Source of the DNA: Terana coerulea
Taxonomy: Eukaryota > Basidiomycota > Agaricomycetes > Polyporales > Phanerochaetaceae
Length of the DNA: 64,000 nt
Direction: 5' to 3'
Assembly: GCA_024811115.1 (NCBI GenBank)
Contig: JAKOGH010000993.1
Span: 1 to 64,000, forward strand
Program-made: the position numbers and the translations under genes
Notes under the pieces: model-generated
Told to the model about the DNA's origin: nothing
Seen by the model: only the letters and a program-made list of their open reading frames with translations
Database searches by the model: none
Shown: positions 11,759 to 23,653 of the stretch, piece by piece
Layout: each line of letters begins with the position of its first letter
Numbering within the stretch: the first letter of the stretch is position 1

Positions 11759-13799
11759 ATGGCTTCGGATCCTCGGATAAGTGACAAGGAACTCGCTGCA
11801 ATAAACGCGGCGGCGGTGACGCGAGAGTACCGCGTGCAGCCACACCTCGGTGCGCCCACACATTAAATACACGACCTAAACGCGACTCAATATTGAGATA
11901 GACTACCGGACGGTCTCTGCGATTAATGGGTGAGTTGGGGTATCTGTTATTCACGTATGTTCGTCTAATAAGGGGCATATGTCAGTCCACTGGTCGTTTT
12001 GGACAACGTCAAGGTGAGCAGGTGCTAAGCTTCATGCCAAGCGATATATGAATCCCCCGCAGTTCCCTTCGTACAATGAAATTGTACAACTCACACTGCC
12101 AGATGGCACAAAGCGTGGTGGACAAGTCCTTGAAGTTCAGGGCAAGAAAGCTATCGTCCAGGTGTTCGAGGGCACCTCGGGCGTTGACGTCAAGGCTACG
12201 CATGTCGAATTTACCGGGAAGCAGCATGAAATTGCCAGTCGCCGAGGACATGCTGGGTCGTATCTTCAACGGATCCGGTCAGCCAATAGACAACGGGCCA
12301 AAGGTGTTTGCGGAGGACTATTTAGACATCAACGGTGAGTTGCCTTGCTCTGCTCCTGTGCATGCACTCATCCTTTGGTTCAGGCTCGCCCATCAACCCC
12401 TACTCTCGTATATACCCAGAAGAAATGATTCAAACCGGTATCTCTACTATAGACGTCATGAACTCTATTGCCCGCGGTCAGAAGATCCCTATTTTCTCTG
12501 CGGCCGGTCTTCCTCACAACGAGGTGAGCGTTCTGTATCGCATGTGCGACACAAGGCCCGCTCATTTGTATATCGACAGATTGCTGCTCAAATCGTGCGT
12601 CAGGCTGGGCTGGTCAAGCGACCAACCAAGGACGTTCATGACGGACATGAAGACAACTTCTCCGTCGTCTTCGCCGCTATGGGTGTGAACATGGAGACCG
12701 CCCGCTTCTTCAAGCAAGACTTCGAGGAGAACGGCAGTCTGGACCGTGTCACCTTGTTCTTGAACTTGGCAAACGATCCCACCATTGAGCGTATCATTAC
12801 GCCTCGCTTGGCACTGACGACAGCCGAATACTACGCCTACCAACTCGAGAAGCACGTGCTCGTCATTCTGACAGACATGTCTTCATACGCTGACGCTCTT
12901 CGTGAGGCATGTATTCCTTTCCTGCGCGTACCGATCAGTGTAATGACATGACGCATCTGGCTCCAGGTTTCTGCCGCACGTGAGGAAGTGCCCGGACGTC
13001 GTGGGTACCCCGGATACATGTACACGGACTTGTCCACCATCTACGAGCGTGCCGGCCGTGTGCAAGGCCGCAATGGATCCATTACGCAGATTCCTATCCT
13101 CACCATGCCCAACGATGGTACGCCTCGTGTTGTCCTTTTCTTGTCAAATCTGACCACGCCAATACAGATATTACTCATCCTATCCCTGATCTCACTGGTT
13201 ACATCACTGAGGGCCAGATCTTTGTTGACCGTCAGCTGCACAACAGACAGATCTATCCACCCATCAACGTCCTGCCGTCGCTGTCCCGTTTGATGAAGAG
13301 TGCCATCGGTGAGAAACTGACAAGGAAGGACCACGGTGATGTTTCGAACCAGCTGGTGAGTGTTTTCTGCACACGAGGTGTTCGCTATCAGCTCTAACCC
13401 CGTTTGTAGTACGCGAAGTATGCCATCGGTCGTGATGCGGCGGCGATGAAGGCGGTCGTAGGAGAGGAGGCGTTGTCGCCTGAAGACAAGTTGGCTTTAG
13501 AGTTCCTCGAAAAGTTCGAGCGTTCGTTCGTCGGACAAGGTACGCCCTTGCAGTGCTTCCCATAAATCCACTTAGAGTTAAATGGCATTCGCGCGGCAGG
13601 TGCCTACGAAGCACGCAGCATCTTCGACTCGCTGGATCTTGCCTGGAATTTGCTCCGCATCTTCCCGAAGGAGCAGCTGAACCGAATCAACCCCAAGATC
13701 ATCCAAGAGTTCTACGCGCGCAAGCCTACCAGGAAGCCGACAGAGGACGTGAAGGCGGGCGACGGAAAGCAGGAGGATAAATTGATCGACGACGCATGA
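11759..13799 (+). CDS. VMA2: V-type proton ATPase subunit B
   Basis: This is the non-catalytic nucleotide-binding subunit of the V1 sector, which drives acidification of vacuole and endosomes. The protein is nearly complete: [16 protein letters not shown], then [81 protein letters not shown].. [13 protein letters not shown], and [14 protein letters not shown], ending at the TGA 13797-13799. The length of about 510 residues is usual. The first intron is 11850-11901, and one intron is GC-AG (12907-12966). In the run GGGAAGC at 12219-12220 one extra A breaks the frame between VEFTG and [12 protein letters not shown]; both sides are family sequence. Because the subunit is so conserved, a consensus error is more likely than a dead gene. 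A pyrimidine-rich stretch precedes the ATG. Confidence 0.96.
12907..12966 (+). other. VMA2: GC-AG intron in VMA2
   Basis: The conserved junction ADALRE to VSAARE requires the exon to end at GAG (12904-12906). The next bases are GCATGT and the intron ends CTCCAG, giving a 60-base intron with a GC donor. No GT donor nearby keeps the frame. Confidence 0.8.
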
Positions 13800-16050
13800 A
13801 ACACACGAGGAGAGCATTACAGAGACGAGCAATGGCCCGCCGGACACTTCTTCAAGCTACTTGTACTTCTTCCTATACAATGCCAGATAACATGCACGGA
13901 TATCCTTCACGTCTCGCCAGCGTGTCTTCATTCACCGAGAATAGCCGTCCTTCACGGTGCCACGCTCGGCCGTGTACGAGTCGCACAGGGCGTTGTATAG
14001 CTCGCCGCCCCCTCTATTTGACATCAAGACGTCGGATAACTGGATTTCTGGAAAACCGGCGGCGCGAAGCGTTAGCTCATGCATGCATGACCTACCGGCC
14101 GCATGTTGGGCACGCGGATTTCTCGGGCGTCGTCTAAAGACAGCGACGCACGGAGGCCCAATGCGTCCAAAGCGCACCTGCCAGCGCACAGAGTCTGAGG
14201 CTCCTCTTGGGCAAAAAGAACATCGGCAATAGCGTGCGCGATTGCGCACTGACAAATCCGCCGCGCAGGCCAGTCCGCGAAATGAAAGAGGCCGGTGGCC
14301 AGCGAAGCCCCAGGTGCACCTATATGGCAGCTGTGAGCTGCAGAACGCCGCGGCGAATGGAGCGGCCGGGGGCGTGCGCTCGATGAGATAGGGGGAGATG
14401 AAGGTCGAAAACCTTAGGACCTGCTGCAACGGGCTATCTCGCGCACCAGGCCGCCGCCTCTGTCGGAGGAATCCTGGCGCCAAGAAGTGTCTTGGATAGT
14501 TCGGACCTTGGGCGTGCTCCCGCATTTGCATTGCTCATTGCAGAAACCTAGAGCTTGGGGGCTCTGCGGGAACAAGCTAGGCTGAGACGGGCATGGCGAG
14601 GGGGAGATCAGCGCGACAAGTCCCAGATAGTCACCGTATCACGTTACAGCCAGGGCGTAACATAATGGAGGCAGGAAGGCGCGTCAAGTGACGGCCCACG
14701 CCAGAACATGCTGAAGGCTATGGCTGCTTGATCCTGTTCCTTTCGCCGGCAGAAACGCAGATATCCAGGAATGCAGAGTCGGGCCTTGAGGATGAACTAA
14801 TGCGGTCGTTATGGTTTTCGGTGATCGTTCGTTTGCATGTATGAAATGCGAGGACTGGAGTCGCGCTCAGAGCTGGAAGGCTATCGCGCGGGTGAAGACT
14901 GAGGCGCGTGCGGGAACATGAGCGGTGTGCGAGTCCGCTGCATGTCTCCGTCGTGGCGAGTCTTCTGTACTGCGGCGCTGGCGACGACGACAGAGGGTGG
15001 AGAGTTGTTGGCAAGGACGTTGGCAGGCAGACAATACGCTCCGTTTTGTACGAGCACGCCTCAGCGGACGCTCACGACCGCGAAAAGAAGAGAGTACAAT
15101 AGATACTCCTCATCAGAGCGGCAGAGAGCCTCGTGTCGGCGAATGGACACATCTGTTTCGACCTAAACCCGGTCACAGGATTAGATATCTAGCACTTCGG
15201 ACCCTGGCCTGAGAAAGGAACAAGGTTGTGAGGTCAATATCCCAAGATGATGCTCACAAAGAGCTACCTGGGCCCGGCAGTTCGTGCGTGCAATATACTC
15301 GAGCTCGTCTGTACGCCCAACGGCATCGCAGGTCTCACGCTAGCCGCGATGCCAACTGACACCATCCTGCATGCGGGACCGCAGGTTTACTGCACTCCCG
15401 TGGTTGTCTCCTGGCGTGGTTACGTCTGCGGGCTGGACGTAGGCAGGACCGGGGAAAGGTCTCGCAGACGGAGGAGAACGTGGCGATGGTGCTGAGGTAA
15501 CGTGCGAGATAACTGTGCGGAGATTGTCTGGAAGGTGATCCGCCGAAGTGGGGAGACCTGCGAGACGCAGCGGGGTTGCGTTCTGCTCTGAGCGACCATG
15601 ACCTGTGCCACTGACGGTCACCGCAAGATTATCGGTGTGTCGGAATGCTACGAACCTCTCGCGTACGTCGTGAATTCCACCGCTTGTATGGGAAAGAATG
15701 GCTGGGAACTGCGCCAGCGTGTGTCCCAGGGTATTCAACGGGCCCCCTGCGGCGAGCCATGGGCGACTCATGAACCAACAGACTCGCTCGATAGGAGGTC
15801 AGACACGCGGAGGCCTCAGGTCTGCTGCACAAAAGAATAATCGGCGAAGAGGGCGAGCGTCTGAGATCGGAAGGGGAAAGATGGCCCCTGCAGCGGGTGT
15901 GTGTCTGAAATCGGGCTGAAAGGTTCGAGGGCTGATGGCAGCGTGTGTAGCGTAAACGGCCTGCCACCACGCGCTGGCCTCTCTCCCTAAATATGGTCGG
16001 TCGCCGTCCCTTCTTCCCAACTATCACCTCCTCCTCCTCGTCCCCGTCCC
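13800..16050. other. Long stretch without a supported gene
   Basis: About 2.2 kb. The longest open frame (minus strand, 13932-14531, 199 codons) is Arg/Pro-rich with no domain and looks like chance in GC-rich DNA. A few other frames of 60-140 codons occur at 14,900-16,000. No repeat, RNA gene or transposase was seen. The last 100 bases are probably promoter for the next gene. Confidence 0.5.
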
Positions 16051-18595
16051 ATGGACGACTGCGCCAATGAGCCCGCGCCCTTCCACCCCCTGACCCGCAA
16101 GCGCAAGGCCGACGCCGACGACCACCCCCGACCGGTTGTCGCAGTGACCGCCGACCCTGCGTCTGCAGACTCGCTGCTCATGGACCCGAACACCACTCCC
16201 CGTATACCCACCGAGCCTGCAGAGGTCACCCAGGCCGAAGCGTCCTGGCTTTTGGCGCACCACAGCACCATGATCCAGTCTTGGCAGCAGTCGCCCGGAG
16301 CGTCCTCCTCCACCCCGTCTTTCGCGGCTCGCAGCAGCCCGGACGGGCCCTCCAAGCCCAAGCGACCGCGCATCGAGATACCCCAGTTGATACCCACTTC
16401 GCCTCGTAAACGTAGAGTGCGCGGTCTCTACTACAGCAACCTTTCTTCTCCGCGCAGGCTCACCCGGCTGCTCCGACCTGCCTACTTGCGGGACACAGGG
16501 ATCGTTTCGGCCATCGAACCGAAGAAGTTGGTACCCATCCGTACCGGTAGCCTTACTCCTCCTCAGTCGTCGCCTCCACATACATCTCAGTCTCTGCCCG
16601 TCACGCCCATTGAGCCGAGTTATGTGCATGTACCACCGCATCAGCCTCCAATAAACAGAGATACTCTGAAAGAGCTTGATCTTGACGCTATACTCAGGAA
16701 TCCCCAGCTACGTCAGTGTATTGCTACTCTATCTAATCTCTGGTTCCTGATTCTCGTCTTATTCGATCGTGTTTGCAGGCCATGATCTTTTATTCGATCC
16801 AGGGCTTCAGTTCCGACCGACCTTCAGCCGTCGCAAGCGGGATATGGCAGGAAAATACTGGGACGCGGTCGTTCGTGAGCTGGAGAGCGGTTGCACCTGC
16901 ACGACCGTGGACCTGCATGGGAAGCCCGTCGAGCGCCGCTGCGTGTGCCACTACATTCCGATGCCGAGAGACAAGGCCGGCACGTGCATTATCTCAAGCA
17001 GGCAACTTTGTGACGGTGAGATCTCCGTCGCGCCTAAAACCCCTGCTCGCCGAGCTGCTGGAGGTCCTCGTGTCCATCATCCGACCCGTTGTCTCGCGGC
17101 CGACGAGTCTGTGCCTGCACCCCGGAGCACTGCACCCGCAGAGCAGAACGCTTCGCACGTTGCGTATTTACGCTCGATCCTGGATGCGGATCTCATTCAG
17201 CAAGAGATTGAACATGGGCTTTTCGACCCCTCGGGGGTGTTCAAGGCGATCGGCGACATCATGCGCTGCTACTGTGCGCCCATGAGGGATCAGGCCGTTG
17301 ACCAGATGGTCGGCCTCGCGGAGTCATGCTCGCCAGGCCACACGGGCACGAAGACAGACGCAGTACACGCTATCCGGCTGTGCTTCGAGATTCTGGAGCT
17401 CATGAAGCTTGTACGTAAATTTCACGGCTGCCCGTCTTCTCGACCGTTTATTAACTATTAATGAAACTCTGATAACTAGGACGTAGCCAATCACCAGCTG
17501 CAGACTCTCCGCCCTTATCTCGTTCATACCGCCGCGCAGTTCGAACTTAAGATGTTCCAAGAAAATAGACAGAAAGGCCCACTCAGTCTCGAGAGCACTC
17601 GCCACTGGCTTCAGGCGGCCTTCGATGAGCTGGCGACGCAAAACGTTGACCCCAGGCCATCTTCTCTTCTTTCCTCTCCTTCTCAAGATACCCACGGAGC
17701 TCACAGATTCAGGTCGCCGTCGTCAGAGCCGTCGTGAACATGATCTTTGACCCGCAGACGTCGTATTCGCCTCCCTCCTCCCCGACATCTTCCCCACAGG
17801 TCTCCCCCGTTACTCGCCCAGGATACCCGGAGACGCTATATCTGGACCACGTCCGCCTTACGACCCTCCGCAACGACGCGGCGGACTTTACGACGCTCTA
17901 CATGCTCTTGATGCTGTATCGTCAGCTCGTGCACTCGGGGTCAGCTCCACAGACGACGTCGAGGGCAGCGATCTCTCCGGACGAGCTGTTGTCGCTCAAG
18001 AAGGAAATATGGGAAATTGGCCCGGCGCGCCTCGGGTTCTGCTTCACGCTGAAGCCGTCCATGGGCGCCGCCGACCTACCGGACAACGTGGAGAAGGCGG
18101 CTGACCTCACGGCGTGGCGCAAGGACGTGGACGACGTCGTGCTGCAGATAGCGACGCGCGCTGCTGAGGCGCGCTCCCGGTCCCGCGCGCCGAAAACCAC
18201 ACCTGCCTCCACACACGCAGCGGATACCCGCCCCCTCCGGCGTGCGCACCCGACGGCCAGCTGGTCCGGCTCGCCACCAACTGGTCGGACTCGCACCTGC
18301 GCTCGGACTCGCCGCTGAGTGCGCTGATGAAGAAGCGCGTAAAGCGCGCGGTCGAGACATCGCCCTCGGGCTCGTGGTCCCCAGCCTGGCCGCGGAGAAG
18401 CCCGCCGCCGCCAGCGCGCCCGAGCCAGCGACGAGCGGTCTCGAGCCGCTCATGCCCGAGATTCGACATCTCGCCGAAAAGCTGTCGAAGCTCGTCACCA
18501 TCCATCTGAGCGTGTATAGTTCGCTGTACGCACAGCCTGGTTTCCTCGCCGACGACGCATCGCTTGATGCCGCGACCCGCCTTCCGTCGTCGTGA
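16051..18595 (+). CDS. Tcp11/SOK1-family protein
   Basis: The first exon is Pro/Ser-rich with a basic stretch (RKRK, SPRKRR) and ends LDLDAILRNPQLR. It splices (donor near 16711) to HDLLFDPGLQFRPTFSRRKRD, then PSRLKPLLAELLEVLVSI, YLRSILDADLIQQEIEHG, AIGDIMRCYCAPMRDQAVDQ, CFEILELMKL, VANHQLQTLRPYLVHTAAQF and YLDHVRLTTLRNDAADFTTL. These are Tcp11-domain features; the yeast member SOK1 suppresses loss of protein kinase A, and animal TCP11 acts in sperm cAMP signalling. The role here is inference from the family. The frame breaks near 17,000, 17,097, 18,215 and 18,355 (MKKRVKRAV then DIALGLVV). Homology continues after each one, so consensus errors are likely, but four breaks leave a decayed gene possible. 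The stop is at 18,593-18,595. Confidence 0.82.
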
Positions 18596-19193
18596 CCTTG
18601 GTATACCGCCTTCGGTTCTCTATAGCGCCGCTGCCCAGTGGACGCATCACACTCGTTTACAGCCTCTTGCTTATGGACCCTCGGATTAGGCTTTCTATCT
18701 TCGCTTTCGATTCGCTTTACTTACTACTCTTAACGATATTTGCACGAGACGGATTCACGTACTAGTACCAACACAAAACTAATGTTTTTGGATGAGGCTT
18801 TCTTGATAGTGTTCGCAATGGACACGCCGTAGACTGTTCTGTGGGTAGCGTAGCAACCTTGAACAGAGATCCCCATTGTTAACGGGAGGTGCACTTGAAT
18901 GAAAACATGTCGCTGCCGTGCAGGGAATGGAGCTGCCAGTGAAGTATTGATTCATAAAGGGAAACTCTATGTCATTCGTGTGTGAGCCGTCGCCTCACCT
19001 ACAGCATTAATCGCGAGGGCAGAGAGTAGGCGTATACGCCGTCCTGTACACCACCGAGAGCGGCTTACGTAATGCGAATCACAGCGGGTGATCCGCCAAA
19101 CCTGTTCCACCAGGATATTTTGGGCCTGTCGAGGCGCTGCTTAGTGCTCCTTATTCACTTCACCACCTCCACAGCCCATGAATCTCGACCATC
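18596..19193. other. No supported gene
   Basis: About 600 bases between the Tcp11 gene and the single-TM gene. AT-richer than the flanking genes, consistent with 3' untranslated region and promoter. No repeat seen. Confidence 0.5.
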
Positions 19194-20016
19194 ATGTCGA
19201 GCACTAGCTCGCTGTCGTCTGCGACGACCACCTCTTCTAGCCCACCCGCCGCGTCCTCAACGGATTCTGGAGGCACGGGCTTCTCTCCGCCCTCGTCTAC
19301 GCTATACCTGTGCGCACACTGACTCCGCAACCGTCTACCGCGGACCACGCTGACGCACCCCGCACAGATTAACGTTCCTTGCTACCTTATTCGTCCTCCT
19401 ATTCGTCTCGTGCGCCATCGTCCTCCGCTCGTTCTTCATCCGCCGCCGCTTCCGCCAGCAAATCGAGGCGCAGATCGCGGCGGGCATCCTGCCCCCGAGG
19501 CCGCCTTCCCCTTCGGACCGCGGCGGGACTTTGGCGAGCCGCCGAAGCTGTACGACGTCAGCGTGCACGATGCGCGTGCTGAGGTCGCGGGAAGTTGGGA
19601 TCTGCTCGCGGTGAGCCTCTTTGCCATTTCTATTTGTCGTCCCCCCGGCTTCGGAGCACCGCGTGCCTTGTGTCTCCTCCCACCACGGCTGCTGACCGTG
19701 GTTCTCGCCAGCCCGTGTCAGCGAAAGTCATACCGGACCCCTCGTCGTCGACGAAAGACCACGCAAAGACCGAGACCGCCCGTTCGTCGCATACGTCAGC
19801 ACGCCGCAGCTTCATGACGCGTCTGTTCCCCGCCACCGCTCACCGTGGGACGAAGAGTCGATATCGGAGCCCGACGTCCCGCCGTCGCTGGACGGCGGAG
19901 ACGTGCAGCTCGCGTTCATGATCGCTATGCCGACATCGCGAAAAGCATCAGACCGGATTCCCGACGTGGTCGTCGGCGTTTCGCAGATGCCATTACGACC
20001 AGATGACGCCAATTGA
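19194..20016 (+). CDS. Small single-pass membrane protein, unknown function
   Basis: The ATG at 19194 starts a Ser/Thr-rich N-terminus (MSSTSSLSSATTTSSSPP). After an intron (donor GTGCGC, acceptor CCGCACAG) comes a clear membrane helix, LATLFVLLFVSCAIVLRSFF, followed by a basic stop-transfer RRRFRQQIEAQ. The cytosolic part has EPPKLYDVSVHD, an intron after WDLLA, then AFMIAMP and VVVGVSQMPLRP before the TGA at 20014-20016. The layout (Ser-rich, one helix, a short cytosolic tail ending in such motifs) resembles a family I believe to be common in agaricomycetes and without a known role. The frame breaks in a run of five C at 19492-19496 and again near 19,740-19,790. Topology with the N-terminus outside is inferred from the basic flank. 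Confidence 0.6.
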
Positions 20017-21193
20017 TCTTTTGGGATAGCAGGTTGTGGGTTCGTCTACAATACACGCCTCTTCAACACGCATTGTTTTTACTCAATTTCTGTTAATTGT
20101 AGATAGGGCATGTACATTATCGCATCAGCATGGGGATACTTTGTATCAGTACCTAATACCAGGACATTACATCTTCCAATCCAGGCTCTTCCATCAAGAT
20201 GTATTGTCAGTCGCAGGACTACACGGAGGTGAGAGCCTAAGCCTTGAGTTGGATGATGGCCCTGGGCTCCGCATAGATTTGGATGGGAATGTTCTTACGT
20301 TCGGGGTGCACTCATCTAGCGTTCATTTTCCTTGCCAGTCAGGCGTGTCAGGGCTTTGGACCTCTCTGGATCGTGCCTAGAGCGTGTCAAAGCGTCGTAT
20401 ATGTTATCCCGGGAACGCAAAGTACTCCACCAGCTGCAGGGCGGGCCCCACTACGCTTCATCCTACTGCCCAATAATACCGTATTGAATCGAGCCTGATG
20501 TCCGCACGGTACCTCCAGCCGCCAAGATGATATACGTCCTTGGGAGCCCGGTACATAAGATATCATCTATGGACGTTGTTCCTGATGCAGGACAGATGCA
20601 CGGATTGCTTCCTCTTCACCAAGAGGCCCGAGGAAACGACGGATCGCCTGCTTCCAGTCATCACTGGCGAGGTTGATGTATGTACTCGGATGATCTGTTG
20701 GTGCACAGTGCTGTATTTGGTCTAAAGCTTTCAAGTCCGCCCAGGAAAGCGAAAAACCGGTGATGACGACAGCCGTGGAACTTCGCATTCCTCGCTACGC
20801 TCTACGTACGAAACAATGCACTACAGCGAGTGCTAAGTTGTCTGCATACGAATCCCCCCTCGACGATGTTGTCTTCTGGAGCAACCCCGGCGTCGTTGAC
20901 GAGCTGGCTGTAGCCGGTAATGGTGCCGAGCAGCGCGAGGGGATATGGACGTGATGCGTTCGGAGGGTTGTACGACAGCAGGTGCTTGAGTTGGAACCGT
21001 TGAGCAACAGCTCGATTCACTTACTGTAATATGGTCGAGGATGCCACTGACTTCAGTGAAAATAGCTTCGAGTTATTCTACACAGACCACCTGCATGACG
21101 AAACATCAGAATCCAATACAGTACAAAGCAGTCGGAACGACCAGAAACCCCACTCCTATGTAGAGTGAACGCACACCGCACCTATACTGTGCA
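20017..21193. other. No firm gene; possible FAS1-like remnant
   Basis: Around 20,130-20,330 a plus-strand frame reads TLYQYLIPGHYIF, LHGGESLSLELDDG and LRIDLDGNVLTF, which loosely resembles a fasciclin (FAS1) domain. No start, signal peptide or the usual closing motif can be joined to it. The rest of the interval holds only short frames. If real it is a relic. Confidence 0.2.
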
Positions 21194-22456
21194 TTAGTCA
21201 TGAGGTGACACATGTGCCATAATGTCCTGAGCCCGCTGGAGGGCCTCGCTGTACTCCTGCTCAGTCACCTCGCAACTAGCGCTTGCCTCCGCGACCTCCT
21301 CCCCTTCGCTTGCACGACCTTGGGGCACACCGCTGTAACTTGTCTCAAACCTCTCCCGACCAGGTTGGCATATCTCGTTCAACAAGTTGATCGCAAATGT
21401 CTGGCAGTTGTTCTGAATGTACTGATATGTAGGATCCATAACACTGATCGCTCCTATGACCTGCAATGGAAGCAACGTCAGAACCGTAATCCGATGAATG
21501 CTTAGAATGCTGCTCACCAGCAGCGACGATGGCAATGTCATTGTAGAGCGTGTATCCGCAATGTTCTAGTGCGAAGGTCTCGTCGAGTTTCCGGCCGTTG
21601 GTGTATACAACGCGCTTGTCAAAGAAGCTGCCGGTGGCGTTCAGGGCGTGGTAGTAGTCGCCTACGATTACGCCCCAGTGGTGCCATTTTCTGCCTTCCA
21701 GGCCGAGCATTTGAAGAAACGCCCTGCCGTCAGGGTCCTCAACGACTCGGTGACCAAGCACTACCTCGCGCCGAACATCGGTCCAATTCTCTGGACCCGG
21801 GAGGCACTGCATCGGCGGTCGTGCTACTGCTTGGTGGGCTGAATTGCCCGCGGTGCAAACAAGATGAAATCAGCACAGCGCGAAACGATCGAATCGAAGC
21901 CCACTGACCTAGAGAAAATGTCGTCGGCGTCCTCCGCCGCCTCTGGTTTGAGGTTCAAGAAGACAAAGTCACCTTCCTCGATGGAGGCAAGAATTGGGCT
22001 GTCCTTGGGAAGGAGATGGCATAGGATTGCCCCTTGGTCGTGGGTACCTGCGGCCCCGTCCATACAAACTGCAAGGGATTCTTCGTGTCGCCACCCTTAA
22101 CATCGAAGTTGGCGAAGATGGGGAGCTTCTCGGTCGAGTGCACTTCGGACTTGCGCGCCAAACACAGCAAGTAAGGCGCGGTTTCAGCTATTTGGCGAAT
22201 GAGCAAGCGAGAACGCAGACGGGCGATAAACTCAAGAAGACCTACGCAATGAGTCGCCGCCCGTGGTGTCCGATATCTTTTCCATTGTGACAGTCGTCAC
22301 TTTGGAGCCTGTATCCGCCAGTGGGCTATAGCATCCCTTCAGCCATATAGAACGGCCCTCAGGATACCGCGGATCCTCGACTTGGGCTTGACCACCCGGG
22401 GTCAATTGGGAAGGCGAGTCGGAAGGCCAGTGCAGAGTAAAGGGGGCTGCGGTCAT
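21194..22456 (-). CDS. LRAT / NlpC-P60-like protein (putative permuted papain fold)
   Basis: The ATG at 22456 starts MTAAPFTLHWPSDSPSQL. The C-terminal half holds WHHWGVIVGDYYHAL (near 21,670) and, after an intron, YIQNNCQTFAINLLNE (near 21,400). A histidine in HWGV and a later cysteine in NCQTFA are the order seen in LRAT/H-rev107-like permuted NlpC/P60 enzymes, which are acyltransferases or phospholipases. That match is from motif order only. The tail is acidic and ends SPHD at 21,194. Exons in the first half are joined by an intron starting at GTCAGTG near 21,918. The frame breaks near 22,250 (GG run) and at 22,054-22,057 (CCCC run, plus strand), and joining either side gives a smooth protein of about 350 residues. 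Confidence 0.55.
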
Positions 22457-23653
22457 GACGATTTACTCCCGTGAGAGGTGTTTGACCATTGCTCTGTAGC
22501 AAGCACATTATATACGCATGTAAAACGTCCGCGAGCGTTCGTGGCGTCGGTCCTTGCGTCGGTCAGCCAGCAGTTCCGTGGTCAAACCCCAGGCACGACG
22601 AAGGACAGTGCCTGAGCAATATCAGTATTTGTACATTCTTTTACGCTCGAATAACTTTGAAGCAGGGCTATATAGCATGCGTTGCAGGTGAGGAATGGTG
22701 TTTAGACAATGCGAGAGGTGCGTACCTTGATGGCAGATGCGATGGCTGCGAACCACCGTGTCTGTGCCTCAGACTGTCATGCATAGCGAAAATGATTCAC
22801 GGTGTCAGTCGGAGTGTCAAGTGAGTGGCTCTAGAACACATTTCTTTGCCCCTTTGCCTATGTCCCTTTCCGTTGAGACGCTGGTTTCTGTAGTGGTAGC
22901 TTCGAGTAGTTTCCCTGGGGATAGTAAAGCGACTGTGAGTAAGAGATGGTCGTCTGCTTCAAACCTCTTCGACAACTTACCGTTCAAACAACATGCTCGG
23001 GATGATCGGAGCATTTGCCGAGCCAATCACCATCGAGCGCTTGTGGAACTCATGTTTTGTGGCGCCGCAGTCAAGGCCGCAGTACTTACATCCTCAGGCC
23101 TCAGGCCTCAGTGACCGAAGCTTACTTGTCAGCGTCGCGAGTAGTGTGCATGGCAAACGCCTCCGGAGAGGTCTGCCAGGCCGGCTTGCCGGCAGAGCCG
23201 GCAGGCAACTCTGGCAGAGAGGTGGCAGGACTTGGGCAGACGCTCGGAGGGATCGCCCGGAGGCCCGCCCCATCACCCAAATTGGGCATAACGGAGGGCC
23301 GAAAGTGATCGGCGTTCACAATGGCAGTGGTTTCTGGAGGTTAGGAGGCTGCATAGGCTTGGTTGAGTCAAATATTGCGAGACCTATGGCTCAGAAACTA
23401 CCCAATCTTACTCATATGGCCTCGCCAGTCCTCTTGTCTGCCAGGTTCTGCCAGGTCCACCCTCGTCTGCCAGCCGGCAGGCGAGATGGCAGGGATTTGC
23501 CAAGCGCTCTAGTCGCGAGTCTTTTGTGGAATCAAAAGGACGCCCCCGACTGCTACACAGCATATAGCCACAAATGATAAGAATAGTTCGTACATACTAC
23601 AAAGAGGGCGGTCGTAGTAGTTTATTCGAAGTTACATGCACTGGATGGAGCCT
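22457..23653. other. No supported gene; contains TGCCAG-rich repeats
   Basis: The left half holds only short frames. The right half contains two TGCCA/TGGCA-rich blocks described separately. A 194-codon plus-strand frame (22,993-23,577) runs through the repeats and has no recognisable domain. Confidence 0.5.
23168..23500. repeat. Paired TGCCAG-rich palindromic blocks
   Basis: Two blocks, about 23,168-23,250 and 23,430-23,500, each contain several copies of TGCCAG and its complement TGGCA around GCCGGC cores (for example TGCCGGCAGAGCCGGCA). They begin alike (TCTGCCAGG) and both end with a GGCAGG-nn-TTG stretch, with about 180 bases of unique DNA between them. Such blocks can form hairpins and may be the ends of a small non-autonomous element, but no target duplication was identified. 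Confidence 0.45.

Noticed and set aside
12200..12230. Programmed ribosomal frameshift in VMA2
   Set aside because: No known case in this family, no slippery site with a downstream structure, and similar breaks occur in many unrelated genes nearby.
13932..14531. 199-codon minus-strand open frame
   Set aside because: Arg/Pro/Cys-rich composition, no domain, no splice partners; consistent with chance in GC-rich DNA.
22993..23577. 194-codon plus-strand open frame
   Set aside because: It runs through the TGCCAG repeat blocks and has no recognisable protein features.
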